In this document: positions 35,051 to 48,399 of the stretch, in pieces | How positions within the stretch are numbered: the stretch's first letter is position 1 | How the letters are laid out: every line of letters begins with the position of its first letter | DNA from: Diphasiastrum complanatum | Taxonomy: Eukaryota > Streptophyta > Lycopodiopsida > Lycopodiales > Lycopodiaceae | NCBI GenBank assembly: GCA_029204225.1 | Contig: CM055097.1 | Span: 47,988,617 to 48,052,616 of the forward strand | Direction: 5' to 3' | DNA: 64,000 nucleotides | Program-made: the position numbers and the translations under genes | Notes under the pieces: model-generated | Seen by the model: the letters and a program-made list of their open reading frames with translations, nothing else | Databases searched by the model: none | What the model was told of the DNA's origin: nothing

Positions 35051-36290
35051 TGCATGCAGTCAGAGTAGTATCTTCCTCGAGTATTGTACACTGCTCAGAT
35101 GAGAAAGTGGCAGTGTAGCCCTCATCAGTTAACTTAGAGACTGATAACAGGTTCTCTGACAACTGAGGAACATGAAGGACGTTAGGAACACAAATGGATA
35201 GATTGTTGTTGAAGTTGATCTTCACTGCTCCTTTGCCTTCGACGCGTATGGTGCTAGAATCTCCGAGGTAGATAAATTGGTCTCTGCTATAATCTGCGTA
35301 CTCCGTAAACCATTCCTTGCGAGAGGTCATATGTTGGATAGCGCCGTTGTCCAGGTACCAGCTATCACAATCTTCGCTGCTGTTGTAAGCCTAGAAAGTG
35401 TGTATCTGACTCCTTGAATTTCGTCGTGTTGGAGGAGTCTGTGGTTGTTGCTGCTGTTGTTGCTTCTTTGCCTCGTTGTAGATGTGAATGTGACACTCCT
35501 TGATGTCATGATTAGCTATTTTGCAATATCTGCAAAAAAGCTTCTTGCGCGATCCACCATGCTTACCTTGAGTGTGAGGCTTCTGTTGTTGCTGCTGCAC
35601 TTGATTCTTGCCCTTGGAATAGTCTTTCTTCTTGGTGTATAAAGCCATGGATTTGTCTTTGATGGACAGGCTGCTAGTCTTTCTCTGCATTTCTTCTTGA
35701 AGAAGATGATCGATCACCTTTTAAAGAGTGAGGTCAGGTTGTGTGGAGATCATCCCCACAAAGTACTCATAGGAATTTGGAAGAGAAGAAAGCAAGGTCA
35801 TAACGGCATCATCATCTTGAATAGAACATCCTACAGCTGATAACTGATCTAACAGGGACTTGAAGCTGTTGATGTGATAAGTGATGGCAGTAGAATCAGA
35901 CATGCTAAGAGTAAAGAACTTCCTTCTAAGATGTAATCTCGTGGTTACATCGTGAGTCTCATAAGGACTTGATAACAAGTCAAGTGCTTCCTTAGAGGTT
36001 TTGCACATGGTAACGTGAAATATTTGGGAGTCAGCCAGATTGAGTGTGATACATGCTAAGGCCATCTGATCTTTGATCCCCCAGGCCTTTGCTTGATCAC
36101 CAGCTTCTGGTTTCAAGTATGCACCTTCTACTACAGCCCAAAGATCTCTATCTATCAACATCATTCTAAGTTTTAGCTTCCAAATGTAGAAGTTAGAACC
36201 ATTGAACTTGTCAATGACTCTAGCTTCACTGAGTGATGAAGATGAAAAGCTACCTATATGAGACATGGTAACAGTATACAAATAGAACAA
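35051..36290 (-). mobile_element. Copia element A: gag, zinc knuckle and protease
   Basis: Minus strand: gag from about 36266 (MSHIGSFSSSSLSEARVIDK; SNFYIWKLKLRMMLIDRDLW; RLHLRRKFFTLSMSDST) to 35721, then the knuckle CRYCKIANHDIKEC (35391-35717). The protease region 34980-35509 shows SCYLDNGAI-like sequence and then MTSRKEWFTEYADYS. A TAA near 35720 separates gag from the knuckle frame. The 35056 end joins in sense to 29288 across element B. Confidence 0.88.
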
Positions 36291-36317
36291 ACTTAATCTC
36301 TCGGTTTATTTGAGCTA

Positions 36318-36330
36318 TGCTCTGATACCA
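36318..36330 (-). other. Primer-binding site of element A, initiator tRNA-Met type
   Basis: The minus strand reads TGGTATCAGAGCA, three bases from the LTR start at 36334. Confidence 0.85.
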
Positions 36331-36333
36331 ATC

Positions 36334-36587
36334 TGATGGGGCAAGGGAGATAGAAGAACGCGAACGGAGAAGAGAGCAGAATTATTGTGGAATAGCTCTC
36401 TCGTTCTAATCGGCTGCTAGGTACAAAAACAGTCTAATAGACAACTTATGCTAAATGTAATCACAGCTTTAAGTGTTCTAATTGCCCAACATGATCTCAA
36501 AAATTAATTCATACTCTGAAACAAGAGTACAGTCCACCGAAGAGATTAGAGATGATTTGTATGTGGTACTACTAAAATCAGATTTTT
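36334..36587 (-). mobile_element. 5' LTR of element A, truncated
   Basis: It matches the first ~250 bp of 25022-26473 and then diverges abruptly at about 36585. About 1.2 kb of LTR is missing, so no target duplication of element A can be identified. Confidence 0.8.
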
Positions 36588-37408
36588 TCCAAGTTTTTAC
36601 ACTCAATCTCAAAAAGAGCCCCATCTTGGACTACTATTTGCTCAAAATGGAGAGGATGCACTCTTCTATCTGCGAGTTGTCAATTTGGTTAGACATTTCT
36701 AGCATCAACAACTTAGACTCAATGGAATTAGATTGTATAAAAGCAACTGCACTTTGAAGATCCAAATTTCTATAATGCATTGACCTAGTGAAAACCATAA
36801 GTGAACAGAGTAGAAGGTAAACATTGTCAAACAATAATGATAAACTCAAAATATATAAAAGAATCATTATGCATGATTGACTTTAATATTCAATGAAGTT
36901 TGCCTCATTAAACCATTTAAAACTAAGCATTTATTAAAGTGACATCCATTCAAAATTCTAAATAAGGCCCAAGAAGAAGAGAAAAATATAGATACCAAGA
37001 TACAACTATCAATTCTTTTTAAAGAGTCTTTAATGAGTCTTCTACCAAAATCATAATCACAAATACACTCACGCCCAAGGAAGATCAAGGAGCGGCCTCT
37101 GTATCCTAGTCACTTAAGATTGGATAATCATTTCCATTCACTCTTATTGGGTCTTGAGAATCATATTTATATAAAGACTTATGTCCTTTTTGAAATTAGC
37201 TTGAACTAAGTGCAAGGTAATTGGTATCTGAAATGGTCCTTTTAGATGTTTGGTACTTTTTTGTAGCTCCCTAATACATCAACGGGCTGCTAAAGTTTTT
37301 TACTAGACAACTGAATATTAATTGGAAATGTCTTGATCAGCCTTGGGTTGCTGTTTATCTTGCTAATGTGCATTTTGTCCATATCTAATAGTTTAACTTG
37401 ACGTTTTG

Positions 37409-37462
<54 letters not shown>

Positions 37463-37940
37463 TGTAAGTGATTCATATCTAGTCCCAAAAAATTCAAGGG
37501 ACTTCCACCAATTATTTTCTCTCACATGTATGATGCATGCATACCATAGCCAGATAGTAATTAGCCATCAATACTAATTAGCAATAAGATGAAATGTATT
37601 ATATTCACAAGTGATGAAATATCTATAATCGATTTAAAGACAGTTGAGCTATTGTTTACACACATTTGGTAGCCAGAAGAGAAGTGTCAGTATGATTGTT
37701 TTCAATGGTCAATGTTTCCAGAGCAACTTGTAGATGACAAAATTGACAAATATTTCATGTTCAAGATGTCTGTGGTTGGTCATGTATTGGTGTGGATCTA
37801 GTGAGGCATATGCAAAAAGGAAATGAGTTGGAGCAATCATGGATATGTTTTGATGATGTGAGAAGAGCTAGAGACTAGAGCATGATGACTGCCCATGTTT
37901 ATAATACCAGCTTGACACAATCCCTATAACTTTAATTTAT
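36588..37940. other. No gene recognised; contains an AT microsatellite
   Basis: Two minus-strand frames (36634-36867, with FTRSMHYRNLDLQSA, and 36867-37088) match nothing I know. They may be fragments of the unrecognised gene further right. Confidence 0.3.
37411..37457. repeat. (AT)23 microsatellite
   Basis: About 47 bp of uninterrupted AT. Confidence 0.95.
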
Positions 37941-38207
37941 TTTAGTTTTGTTCGATGTCATTTGAATGAGAGAGGCAAAGATTGATTTTTATGAATTGAT
38001 CATATGCTTCTCTGCTTATCCCTACAAAATCACAAGCACCTTGCATTATAGTTATATCTAAGAATTTTTGTATGTCTATCATCAAGCCCTCTACAATTTT
38101 AGACTTTATATGTGGACTTTTATTATTCATCAACATAGATTCAGTTGATTTACCTGTTAATATGATGAGAATTAGTCACGATTCGCAAAGGCGAATCCGG
38201 CACGACC

Positions 38208-38228
38208 CTCTCTCTCTCTCTCTCTCTC
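38208..38228. repeat. (CT)10 microsatellite
   Basis: About 21 bp of CT, within the broken gene region. Confidence 0.9.
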
Positions 38229-38329
38229 GACTCGAATGGAGTTCAGATGCGACCGCTGGACACTACCAGTTGAGTCAAAATAAGTTGCATGATGAAGAAG
38301 GATGTGCTGCAAACAATAGTTTTGATTAG

Positions 38330-39146
38330 CTACATCAGTAGAAAAAAGTATAAGCCTAAATGAGAAAAGTACCAGATAATGATATCGATTAGCACCGTGT
38401 AATGAGTAACATTGTCTTTTCCCCAACAATCATGTACAGATTTTACAAATGTGGTGCAATGATTTCGCAAAGTCCTCAGATCTTCTGATGATAGGTTTTC
38501 TTTCCTGATAACACCTATGAGTTTGTCTAAGTTGGTCCACACTTGTCCCTTTTCCACTCGATTACTTCCTTCCAGTGTTCGTGTGGCTTGAACAATTTCT
38601 CTCCAAAATCAAAACAGTCTCTACAATTTCATTTTTCATTCTTTCAAACCGAGCATTTTTTATCATTTTCTTTGCTGACTTTCTTGGTAAAACATGACTT
38701 AATGATCCCCGAAGAGTAGTGACTATAGCATTCAACTCTGACATAGCATTCTTGAGTGCATTGTTTTCAGCACTAGTGTGTTGCACACAATGAAGCAATT
38801 GCTGATTTGGACGTTGCAATTGTTGATTAGCAAACTGTAATTGTTGATTAAGACAAGATATGCTATGCATTCCAATATCACGCAACCTTTGACAATATCC
38901 AAGTAATCCACTATTTCCTTCACATACATATCTGAGAAGATGAGTTACGGACTTCAAATCTGGACACAAATTGGTAGCTGGATCATTAGGATAAATTGAT
39001 CCATCCACCCACAAATCTATATTCATATGATTATTCATTCTCAATTCTCTAAGTATTGCAACAACATTCTCTACAACTTTCGCATTTTTCTTAATAATTG
39101 GAGTGCATTCCATCAGAAGAGCAACATGCAAATGGAACATTGCCAT
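38330..39146 (-). pseudogene. Unrecognised gene or transposon ORF, in two frames
   Basis: The minus-strand frame 38562-39146 (194 codons) has a helical N-terminal part (MECTPIIKKNAKVVENVVAI) and a Gln/Leu-rich repeat that looks like a short coiled coil (LNQQLQFANQQLQ). It ends in a basic region. It runs straight into a second frame, 38330-38557 (WTNLDKLIGVIRKENLSSED; HDCWGKDNVTHYT), offset by one base. Continuity of sense suggests one ancestral protein broken by a frame change, or a short intron. A further frame at 37942-38136 may be a later exon. No family recognised; coding status uncertain. Confidence 0.4.
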
Positions 39147-40585
39147 TGTTAAAAGCTACAATCATGTAAATGCATCAAACTACAGTAAATCAATATGATT
39201 AGATCTAGCATACCTTACTTTTGTAATGTTTATGTTGCATTGAAAAATTGTCCCACCTCATATTTCACTGTAAGCATACAGTGATTTCAAAAGTTTTGCC
39301 ACTCCCGCTTCAGTTTTTGCATTGAGCACACCAAGATTTTCAGTCTTAAAGCTCTAGTCTTGAATTTTGAAATGAGCATGAAGAGAAGTTATTACATCTC
39401 ATGCTTAACTAACTATTGTCTGAAGTTAACCATACTAGTTAAACGTCGGGCAAGGCCGGAAACTCGAAAAACGACGACCATAAGTTACCGGTTTGCATTC
39501 TCTCTCTACGTAACCTCTCTCTAAAGTGAAATTTCTTAAAGGGCCCATTTTGAGCCCATATTTCCCTAATGCCATCGGGATTTCATCTAATTGCTCTAAG
39601 AAATATTGTGCGAAACTCTCTGTTTAGATTACTGATGCAATGATTGTTATCCTTGTCCAACAAGCTTTATTAGGTGCACAGTCCGATATATTGAATTGGC
39701 CGATAAGTCTAATGTTTCTTAGGAGTCTTAAGTGGAATATGTTTGATATGATATTGTCTAAATCAATTATCTAACGATTTATTGAATTCATAACACAATT
39801 TAATTGTGATACTGGTTGTCAGTTCAACCGAATGTCCGTCGACAACCAAGTTTGTTTTACAAAACACATAAAAGATCAATAACATCTGCAAGTAACCAAA
39901 TAAGCTATCTCTTTGGGGTTCGACAATCTTATATGCTACACTTTTTCATCTATTTGAGTTTAGCATGCTACGACAATCCAGAATATATATCAATCACATT
40001 TACATTCAATCATTTATCGATTTTATTTAGAGTTTCTACAAGTACACTCCAAAGCAAGACAAATGCTTCTCACAAATTTTGGGCTTAAAGATGCATTTTT
40101 TTTATTTTAAATAATTTTGATTCTTTTCTACAAAAATGATTTGTGGTGAATTTTGAGTGAGTGGTTTTTAGTAGAGAGAATAGCTATTCCTTTTCTACAA
40201 ACCTATTATTGACTATTGCTACTATTTATATAATTCTAAATATATATATTATTTTTCTCGAAAGACTTTCTCAACATGAATAACATATTTCTTTCATATC
40301 ACAAGGGTGAATAACATATCACTAGTAACAATACCACTGACAATCTTTTACATTTATAAGTACCATGTTGTCAAATTCCCAATATGACAATTTACATCCA
40401 TATGCCCCCTCCCCTATCTTTGATGTTCATTGTCAATTTAACACTTTTTTAGAAGTGCAACAACTCCAACTCCTCCAATAATAAGAGACCTCTGGGGGAG
40501 AAGATAAGCATGCTGATTTTTATGCATCATTAAGAGAGAAACATCAAAAAAAATATAGAATACAAGATGAAAAAAACAAAGTGCA

Positions 40586-40736
<151 letters not shown>

Positions 40737-41934
40737 TTTTCTCGACATCTATGATTTAATGGAACAAGTTACTAATGATATGGATCCATATGGCATGAGA
40801 ATGAACTTATTTACTATATGGTGATTTTGAGGGTGATATATCAAAATAGTTGCTAAGGCTTTTTGGTTTCACAGAACTGCTTGTGTTTCTTTTATAGCTT
40901 AGATCAAGAAAATTCTCAAATTGCTTGCTTTCTGTCTGTTGCATGTGGCTAGCATAAAATTGTTGTGTTGAAACAAACGTTTCATATGGGCTGAATCTCT
41001 TAACAATTTGGGCTTAGTTATTGAACCTCATTATTGCAAGTTTTAAGTAGATCAATTTGCATGTTCTCTTGTAAGAGTCATGTCATTTAAGTCATTGATC
41101 CACCTTATGAACAATGTGTCAGTCCTCCATCCTGCACCATCCAAACTTTCATACCTTTCATACCTCCACTGTATGCTACAACTGGCTTTTGTGGCTGATT
41201 AATTGAGATTTTGGAGCACCTGGTATATTTGTTTCTACACCCCCATGTGTGCCAGCCAATGGGTGCTGGGCAAAATTTTAAGCCCTTCGAGGGTGCTTAC
41301 TTGAATTAATAAAGTGCATTTCACCTCCCTCTCAAGCACACAGGATCTGCTTCCACGTCTAACAAAGGCCATCTATCTAGCCTAAAAAGAAAACAAATAT
41401 TGCCATCTGTAAGGCTTTGCATATGGTTTACAATGTTCAAATTCGTCTGGACATGGTATTACATGTATATGGTACCAACTTGTTACAAGAATAAGCACAT
41501 GCATTGAATTTGGAATCTGCTCATACAAGCAGTCATCAAACAAGCCACCTCATGCAGGTGTTCCACAAACCTAAAACATCCTTTTTTTTTCATAATATTG
41601 ACCCAATTTGATATGAATTAACTAAACCAGCTGATTGACAAGATGTTAAAGGTAATGTAAAACCAAAATTCTCAATAAATGTAAAGTGGATATATGCACA
41701 AACTTATCCATGCAAAGAAGATTTTATATTCATGATCCATATTCAACATCATAAGATTCCAAGTTCCATTATGCAACCAAAGAGAAGAATAGCATCAAAA
41801 TTGGGTAATGAGTAGCAAGAACCATTCTAGGCTACAACTTGACATCTGGAAAGATGCATTGAAAAACATGAGATATGCCCAAACAAAAAGAACTGGACAT
41901 ACGACAATTCAAAACCACCCTAACATTTGTAACT

Positions 41935-41937
<3 letters not shown>

Positions 41938-42007
<70 letters not shown>
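41938..42007. repeat. (AG)35 microsatellite
   Basis: About 70 bp of uninterrupted AG. Confidence 0.97.
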
Positions 42008-42010
<3 letters not shown>

Positions 42011-42855
42011 AAGAGTGAGCATAACCTTTTTTTTTCTATCTTGAATTTCCTTAAAACTTAATATGCAATTGGTGTACCTCTAAATACCTTGACAAGGCAA
42101 CAATGATTGATTGCAAAGATCTATGAGCCAAATTATTATTTAAACAAGAGTATGATCTTAGTATGTCACCATCTTTGTTCATCTCCATTCATGTATAGGG
42201 TTGCAACTAGCAAGGTTGATCACCAGAAAAACTATATATGCTTTGTGGCTTATCATAGACTAGGTTCAGATACCAAGTACTACAAGTACACCAGAGAAGG
42301 AATCTGTCACAAAAATAATGAAAATTGCATATAGACCTTAAAGACATACCTAGCAGAAGTCCGATCATACACTGGGTGTTAGAACTTAGGATTGTCTGAT
42401 CTGTCAGATACATTCCTCATAAATGCTAAACTATTGATTACAATAAGTTATTTGACACTCTTAAGAACATAGAAAAGTTTGGCAATATCCATTTCCTTGT
42501 GCTCTATTTGGCCGGTCCAAAAGTGTAACTGAAAAGAGTGAAAGTACAGACTTCCTGTCATGCAAAATTTTAAAGGCTGCCTAGTAGTAACTAGTAGTAA
42601 AGCACAGTGTAAGTTATCATCAGAAGTGCAAAGGTGGAGCCTTTGCTGTGACTTAATGTTTCTACCTACATATCAAGAATTACCTTGTCATATCTCAACG
42701 ACTCAATATGTTCTTGGAGAAGAACATGTAGAAAGGCAACAAAGTAGAAATACCAGCGACTCGGATCATCACATTGATCAGGCTCAAGCTCCCTAGAACA
42801 ACGCATCCAGTTCCAAGTCAACTGCTTACATGATAAGTAGTATCACTTCGTAAAC

Positions 42856-45165
42856 TCAAAAGGAAGTAGTCAGCTTTAATTTTGGAATTAAAACTGTTAG
42901 AACGCCATTGCTGCAAAAAATCAGGACAAGGACATTAGATTAATTATGGAGAGTTGGAACTGACAAGATGAATTTCCACAATTTCGCAACCTACTCAAGC
43001 ACAAAGCTAAAGAGTAGCACCGTCAGCGACACTTCCCAGCATTGTTCATTCCACAACCATCATGCTAGAACAACTTTTGAGGATCCAATAGGCCTAACAC
43101 CACATACACAAATTCAGCAGAAATGGCATTCATGTCAACGTTTTCTGGCAGTAGCCAAACAGTACGATAGGGACCATAAGCAAGATCTCGCTGATGGTAA
43201 AATGCATCCTCTGCAGCTGTACTTGTAACCAAGTCAGACCCAGAAATCTTCCACCATTCAACCGAACGGGTTCCTGTTATGATCAGCCTGCAACATGTGC
43301 CAAAACATTCAATTTTTTCTGTCAGAACTTTTGTACCTGCATTCAAATTTAATGTCATCTCTACAAGAACAATCAATACTTGAGCATGTACATCAATTTG
43401 AGCGTGCAGACACAAGTGGATCTCAAATATTTTTTAAATTCACAGAACTAGTTTGCCAAAGATGTGTATACAGAGCAACTAACTTTTGTCATCCATAGCC
43501 ACTTGAGTGAAGGATCAAATAATATATGTACAGTCATGAGCATACCTTCCATGATCTACCTCGACTTGAATTCCTTCCACAGAGACACCTGGGAGCGCTA
43601 CTAGGAGGACATGCTCTGTGCCTGACTCCAAAACATCCATGAGTGGAACCCATTCAGGACCTAAACGATGAGCATCAAAAGGTAAAGAAAAGAGCAGAGT
43701 TATAAGAATGCTGGAAGCCAATATGCACAAGGCATCTGAAATATATATCACCCCAAATCTTTCAGCCAAGAAAGGTCTGTCCATGTATGTAGGGGATTTT
43801 GCCTAGTTGAATATTTTCCCTATTGTACCTCATAAGTGATACTAAAAGAATGCAATTCTTATAACATAGAGCCAAATACCAGCATTTTCCTCCACCCCAT
43901 CTGTAGGGCTTATCCATAAATATTTAAGACCTCTAGCCACTCATTCCCAAATAGACTATATGCGATAAATTTTAGCAAAATTGACCATACTAACACAGCT
44001 CATTTCCAACAAAGTCGATGCATGAAATTTCTTCATCAACATGTATTAAAGATTCAGAAACAAGAACATGCTATCATAGAATGTCCTAAACCACTAAACT
44101 CCAATGTTGAGTCATTATCATAAATTAGCTGCAGTGCCTGTTAGAATTGAACTTGGTGTCATATGCATACACAAAATTCTCTGTATTTGAAATGTCCACT
44201 TGTAAAATGCTTGTTGTCTTCAGAACTGATCACTTTCAATAGGGCCATTCACTGTGTGGATTTTAAATTCTCAATAGAGAGGCTGCTTTCATAGAACTAC
44301 CAAGTAGTTGTAACATAAAACAAAATAAAAAGCTATCTAAGAACAACTTTCAGCTCATTGGTATTCACATCTATACATGTCAGTAGAGGAGTATGCTGCG
44401 GCATACATTACATAAGAAGAATGGCAAACGAAGAGACTTTCACCGTACATTTTCTGGTTGACACTTCGAGATGTGTATGGTGATTCACTGAAGAGGTGTC
44501 ATTAGGCTTCTCTCCTGACAAAGGAACTCGAGCAAATAATGGTGCCTCTTCAGCAGGACTATCACATTGAACCTAGAAAACAAAATCCAAGAAAATTTTG
44601 CAACATTATCACATCCGAAAATTTAACTTGGATCTGTATATAAAATTTAACTTGGATCTGCATTCTTTCAAACCTGCTTAACTGACTCTTGGCGCATGAA
44701 GTGAGAATATGTTTGACTGCTCTGGCGTGCAAATAGCAGCGTACTGTCTCGCCGTCTGGAACTCGCGCTACATTCCTGATCAAGAGGGGTCAGTTATATT
44801 CTCAATAGAGTAATCAAGGATACATTCTAAATCACTTTTTATCCAAAGACAAACAACAGGTCAGGCAACACAGATTGAAAGTTGGCTGTTAATGCACTGA
44901 GCAAGTTATAGTTGTCTCGTTAGTGTCCATCATCGACTTGCCATAAGGGATTGAAGGAGATTATACGGCCAGCCTTACCACAACCTCTCCAACAGCACTG
45001 GTGCTGACCAAAAGAATGCATCAGGATTGGTCATAGCTGTGAGCACACCTATGCCCAAGTAGTAAGCGCTTACAAAGGAAACAGATTGATGAAGAAGGAA
45101 AGAGCTGTGATCTCTATAATGAAAAAAAGTGACTTACCAGATCAAATTTGAGAAGATGCCTCCAT
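42856..45165 (-). CDS. Alpha-crystallin (HSP20/IDM-like) domain protein, spliced; 5' end not found
   Basis: Spliced on the minus strand; exons fit by frame and GT/AG: 45165-45138 (tentative), 44775-44674, 44572-44449, 43660-43546, 43287-43108, 42910-42856. The joined frame has an N-terminal region with RRRDSTLLFARQSS, then PEWVPLMDV, VLLVALPGV, VEVDHGR joined to LIITGT, GPYRTVWLLPENV, and finally NGVLTVLIPK and a stop. These are the strands of an alpha-crystallin domain, including the G-x-L motif near the end. Donors include GTAAGT (45137), GTATGC (43545) and GTATGT (43107); the exon at 44449 uses a weaker GTACGG. The upstream Ser/Arg part plus a C-terminal domain recalls plant IDM2/IDM3-type proteins of the active DNA demethylation machinery more than classical small heat-shock proteins, but this is inference. 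The start codon is not visible; Ty3 debris lies from about 45530. Confidence 0.78.
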
Positions 45166-45529
45166 CTGATCAGAAACACATAGCATGAAAACTACAAGGG
45201 GGTCCTTAAGACTCTCTTGCATACCATTGCCCAGTTGAAGGAAGCTATTGAAGTTACTCAGAAAAAATACCAGTAGGTACAGATAAATCATTTTGATTCT
45301 TCTTCATGTTCACAAAATCTTGCTATATCTTGCTCAAACTTATTTTCCTTGCAAAATATTGGATTCACAATGTAACTTGTGACGCTTATGGTTTTCTGTG
45401 AACATGCTACCATCCAAGGTATACACAACAAACCCAGTGGAACTTCTAAAACCATAAGTCTGATCATTCAGTAGCCAGACCTAGGCCACTGCCCTTGAGA
45501 AGATCCTTTCCATAGTTAAAACGGTTGTT

Positions 45530-46520
45530 GAGAAGTGGAAGTGTTCGTGCCAGACGTAGAGAACCTTCATTGTAGGATACTCCATGAATGCCATGATAAT
45601 CCCTATGCAAGGCACCCTAGTATAGATAAGACCAACGAGTCAATAAGATGACATTATTTCTAGCCACAAATGCAACAGAATGTGAAGCAATACGCCCAAC
45701 GTTGCATATCTTGTCAAGTGAACAAGGCAATTCTCTGCGCTTGCTACATCCACTTGAGATACAAAGAATCTCATAGATTTCATTGTTGGTCTACCTAGGA
45801 CCCAAGCTAGGATTCCATCATAATAGTGGTAATCATGTTTTCCAAGATAAGCCATTTCATTGCAACAACCAAGAAGGTCACAGCTCCGCAAGTAGCTTTA
45901 TTGTTTATCCAGAGATTAGTACTGTTTGAGTATCCTCAGATGGATGGCCAAACAAAGAGGGTCAACTAGATCTTGGAAGACATACTTCATGCTTATGGTA
46001 GTGGTATGTAAAGAGACTAGGTGCAGTGTTTACCATTAGTAGAGTCTGCGTATAATGATAAAAGACATGCATCCACAAGATTGAGCTCAACTATGGTTAC
46101 GCTAGTTAGCCCAATGACCATAGGAATTCCGTGTAAGGTGCTTAGAACTACGGAGTTTTGACCCAGACGCAGCAGAAGCTAGAGGTGTCGTACGAACTAA
46201 TCTATCTAAGGTACTGGCTAGGGAAAAAAGTTACACTCGTGACAATCGTACCTATCAAGAATTTGAGATAGGAAATTGGCTAATATTTACTAGTCCCCTC
46301 CAAGCCAAAGGTGCTACGCACATAAAAATATTCCAAGATATCTCCTAAGTATCTTGGTCCATGGCTAGTCATTAAGAAAAAGGTACCTCATAAGCTACAG
46401 CTACCAATGGTACTCAAGGTGCATCCAATATTTCATGTTAGCAAACTCAAGCATTGCACGATGGTGAACAGATTCTCGCAACCTATCCATGACAATGTCA
46501 ATAGAGGACTGACGAAAGCG
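45530..46520 (+). mobile_element. Ty3/gypsy integrase relic
   Basis: Plus strand, several frames: the zinc domain (ILHECHDNPYARHPSIDKT, then RCISCQVNKA), the core start (DFIVGLPRTQA; SIIIVVIMFSKISHFIATT), YPQMDGQTKRVN with Lys where the catalytic Glu belongs, and the C-terminal part (LSPKYLGPWLVIKKKV; HPIFHVSKLKHC). Many stops; a central segment is deleted. Confidence 0.8.
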
Positions 46521-48399
46521 ACCATACACAGTTTGTCCTCTTGAAATTGCATTCTGGTACTAGTCTGTTTATGACATGTCTAAACCCCAAAAACCCATAA
46601 AAACACATTTTCCTAAAAAAATTTCCCTTTTTGAACTTGAACCTCCCGTTTCAAACACGTTTCGAAACAACGTATGAAACAAACCCATGAAACATTGAGT
46701 GGAACCTTCTAGACATTAGGGCAAATGAGGGTACTTGGCTCCCATATGGACTTGCCCTTAATGTTAACTAGCCTAGCACCTAAAGGTATGCTAATTAGGG
46801 CAACTAGTAATTAGGATTAGGGGAGTTCGAGTCCATAACACTCTCAAACTTTAAAAACATTGCCCTCAATATTGGGCTTTCAAATTTTTTTACTATATCC
46901 TAAAAACTAGAATAAAGACTCCAAGCAATAGCTATGGTAATAGTCAATCATAAACAAATGTGAGAATGAGACTATCAAAAAATGCATGCACTAATGGACA
47001 TATTGAAGGAGAGGACAAAAGTCGTCACGACAATTATTCCAAAATCAGCACACAAAAATCCACTAAGCATAGCACATCAACAATAAAATATGGCCCTCAA
47101 TGGCGGAATAGAAAATTGAAACCCAAATAAATGAGATCATGAAACTATGGTAAACAAAAAAAGCAAGTACTATAAGCCGATGTCGATGCATAAAGGAATC
47201 CAAGAGAGAATGAAACTCTTTGCTATTCTTGTACCTAGGCACATTGCATCCAACAATGAGTGATGATAGCACGTATGTTATCTGTGACCCATGAATACTT
47301 AGTGAGTCAGAGGGTACCACCACCATTCCCTACCATGGACTTGCAAACTGTCACGTCTCCTAGGTAGCATCTGGCATTGGATGCCCTTTTTAAGCTCACT
47401 AGATAACCTTTGAGGAGATGATTCCACAATCATCGCTCCATCCAATCTAGCACTTTCTTTGGCACATAACTTGTTCTGTCTTTCTTGTCTGGTAACTTCA
47501 AGAGATTATAAATAGTAAAGTTATAAACTGTACAGTGTACTAACCACTAACAAATCACAAATTACAATTCAAGAGTCAAAAGTTTAAACTTTAGTCTTTA
47601 AAGTAAAAGCATAAATAACAAGAGTTTCAAGCATAGCCTCCAGATTCAAGCTTCAGGCCTCATGGGTCATATGTATAACTATTATGTTAGAGCCTAGAGT
47701 ATGCTACTATGTTGAGTATTGAGTGCTCTAGCCTCTAGCTGCCTGCCTCGGAAGCTGTTGTCGTGGAGGCACTAGCATGGCCTCAGGCCCAGGTCATCCT
47801 CCCCATCATGAGGCTTAACCTCATCCTCACCCTCGGTGGCAGATTTCTCATCTGCTTAGAGGGACTCTCAAAGGTGTCTGAGTCCCCATTGCCCAACCAG
47901 ACGACTCGGACCCTCTCTTGCCCTCCTAGTCCTACGTGATGCATTAGCTCAAGTGGTAGGCCCTGCATAGTGCACACAAGGAAATTGGAATCAGGATTTA
48001 GGATCGACATTACTTTTAACTTACAAATTACAATTTACAATCTAGTATCTAGTATATCTACACAATACAAATATAAAGCAATGAATCGGAGAATCGGGAA
48101 TTGAATTCAACCTGCAGCCACTAAGGCCTCCCGATGGAGTATAGCACACGCATCCTCCTCCTCTTGTGATCTTGGTGGCAAGTCTGGAACCCTAGCCACA
48201 TCGATTTCATCAGGATTAACCTATAGAATTTAACCAAGATCTCGATTCTCAGTATTCCCAAAATGTAGTAGACATCACAGCCATCTCAAATCTCCTGGAC
48301 CTAGCCTCTTGTGATGATGGCCCCACTTTGCCCAATGGCTTGAAACAACCATTTGCCTTAGGACTTGCATTCACCTTTATGAGCCGCTCCAAAACATAA
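46521..48399. other. Probable 3' part of hAT element, non-coding or decayed
   Basis: 46640-46695 holds CCCGTTTCAAAC and CGTTTCGAAAC motifs like those at 51388-51452 in reverse, possibly hAT subterminal repeats. On the minus strand 48120-48230 gives NPDEIDVARVPDLPPRSQEE, which could be the acidic C-terminal tail of the transposase. No other protein was recognised. Confidence 0.35.

Noticed and set aside
46820-46840. GTTCGAGTCC as the B-box of a tRNA gene or SINE
   Set aside because: No A-box at a suitable distance and no target duplication found.
47340-47480. Possible BED zinc finger of the hAT transposase (GDVTVCKSMV on the minus strand)
   Set aside because: It lies on the wrong side of the DUF659 part for an N-terminal finger, and the metal ligands are not convincing.
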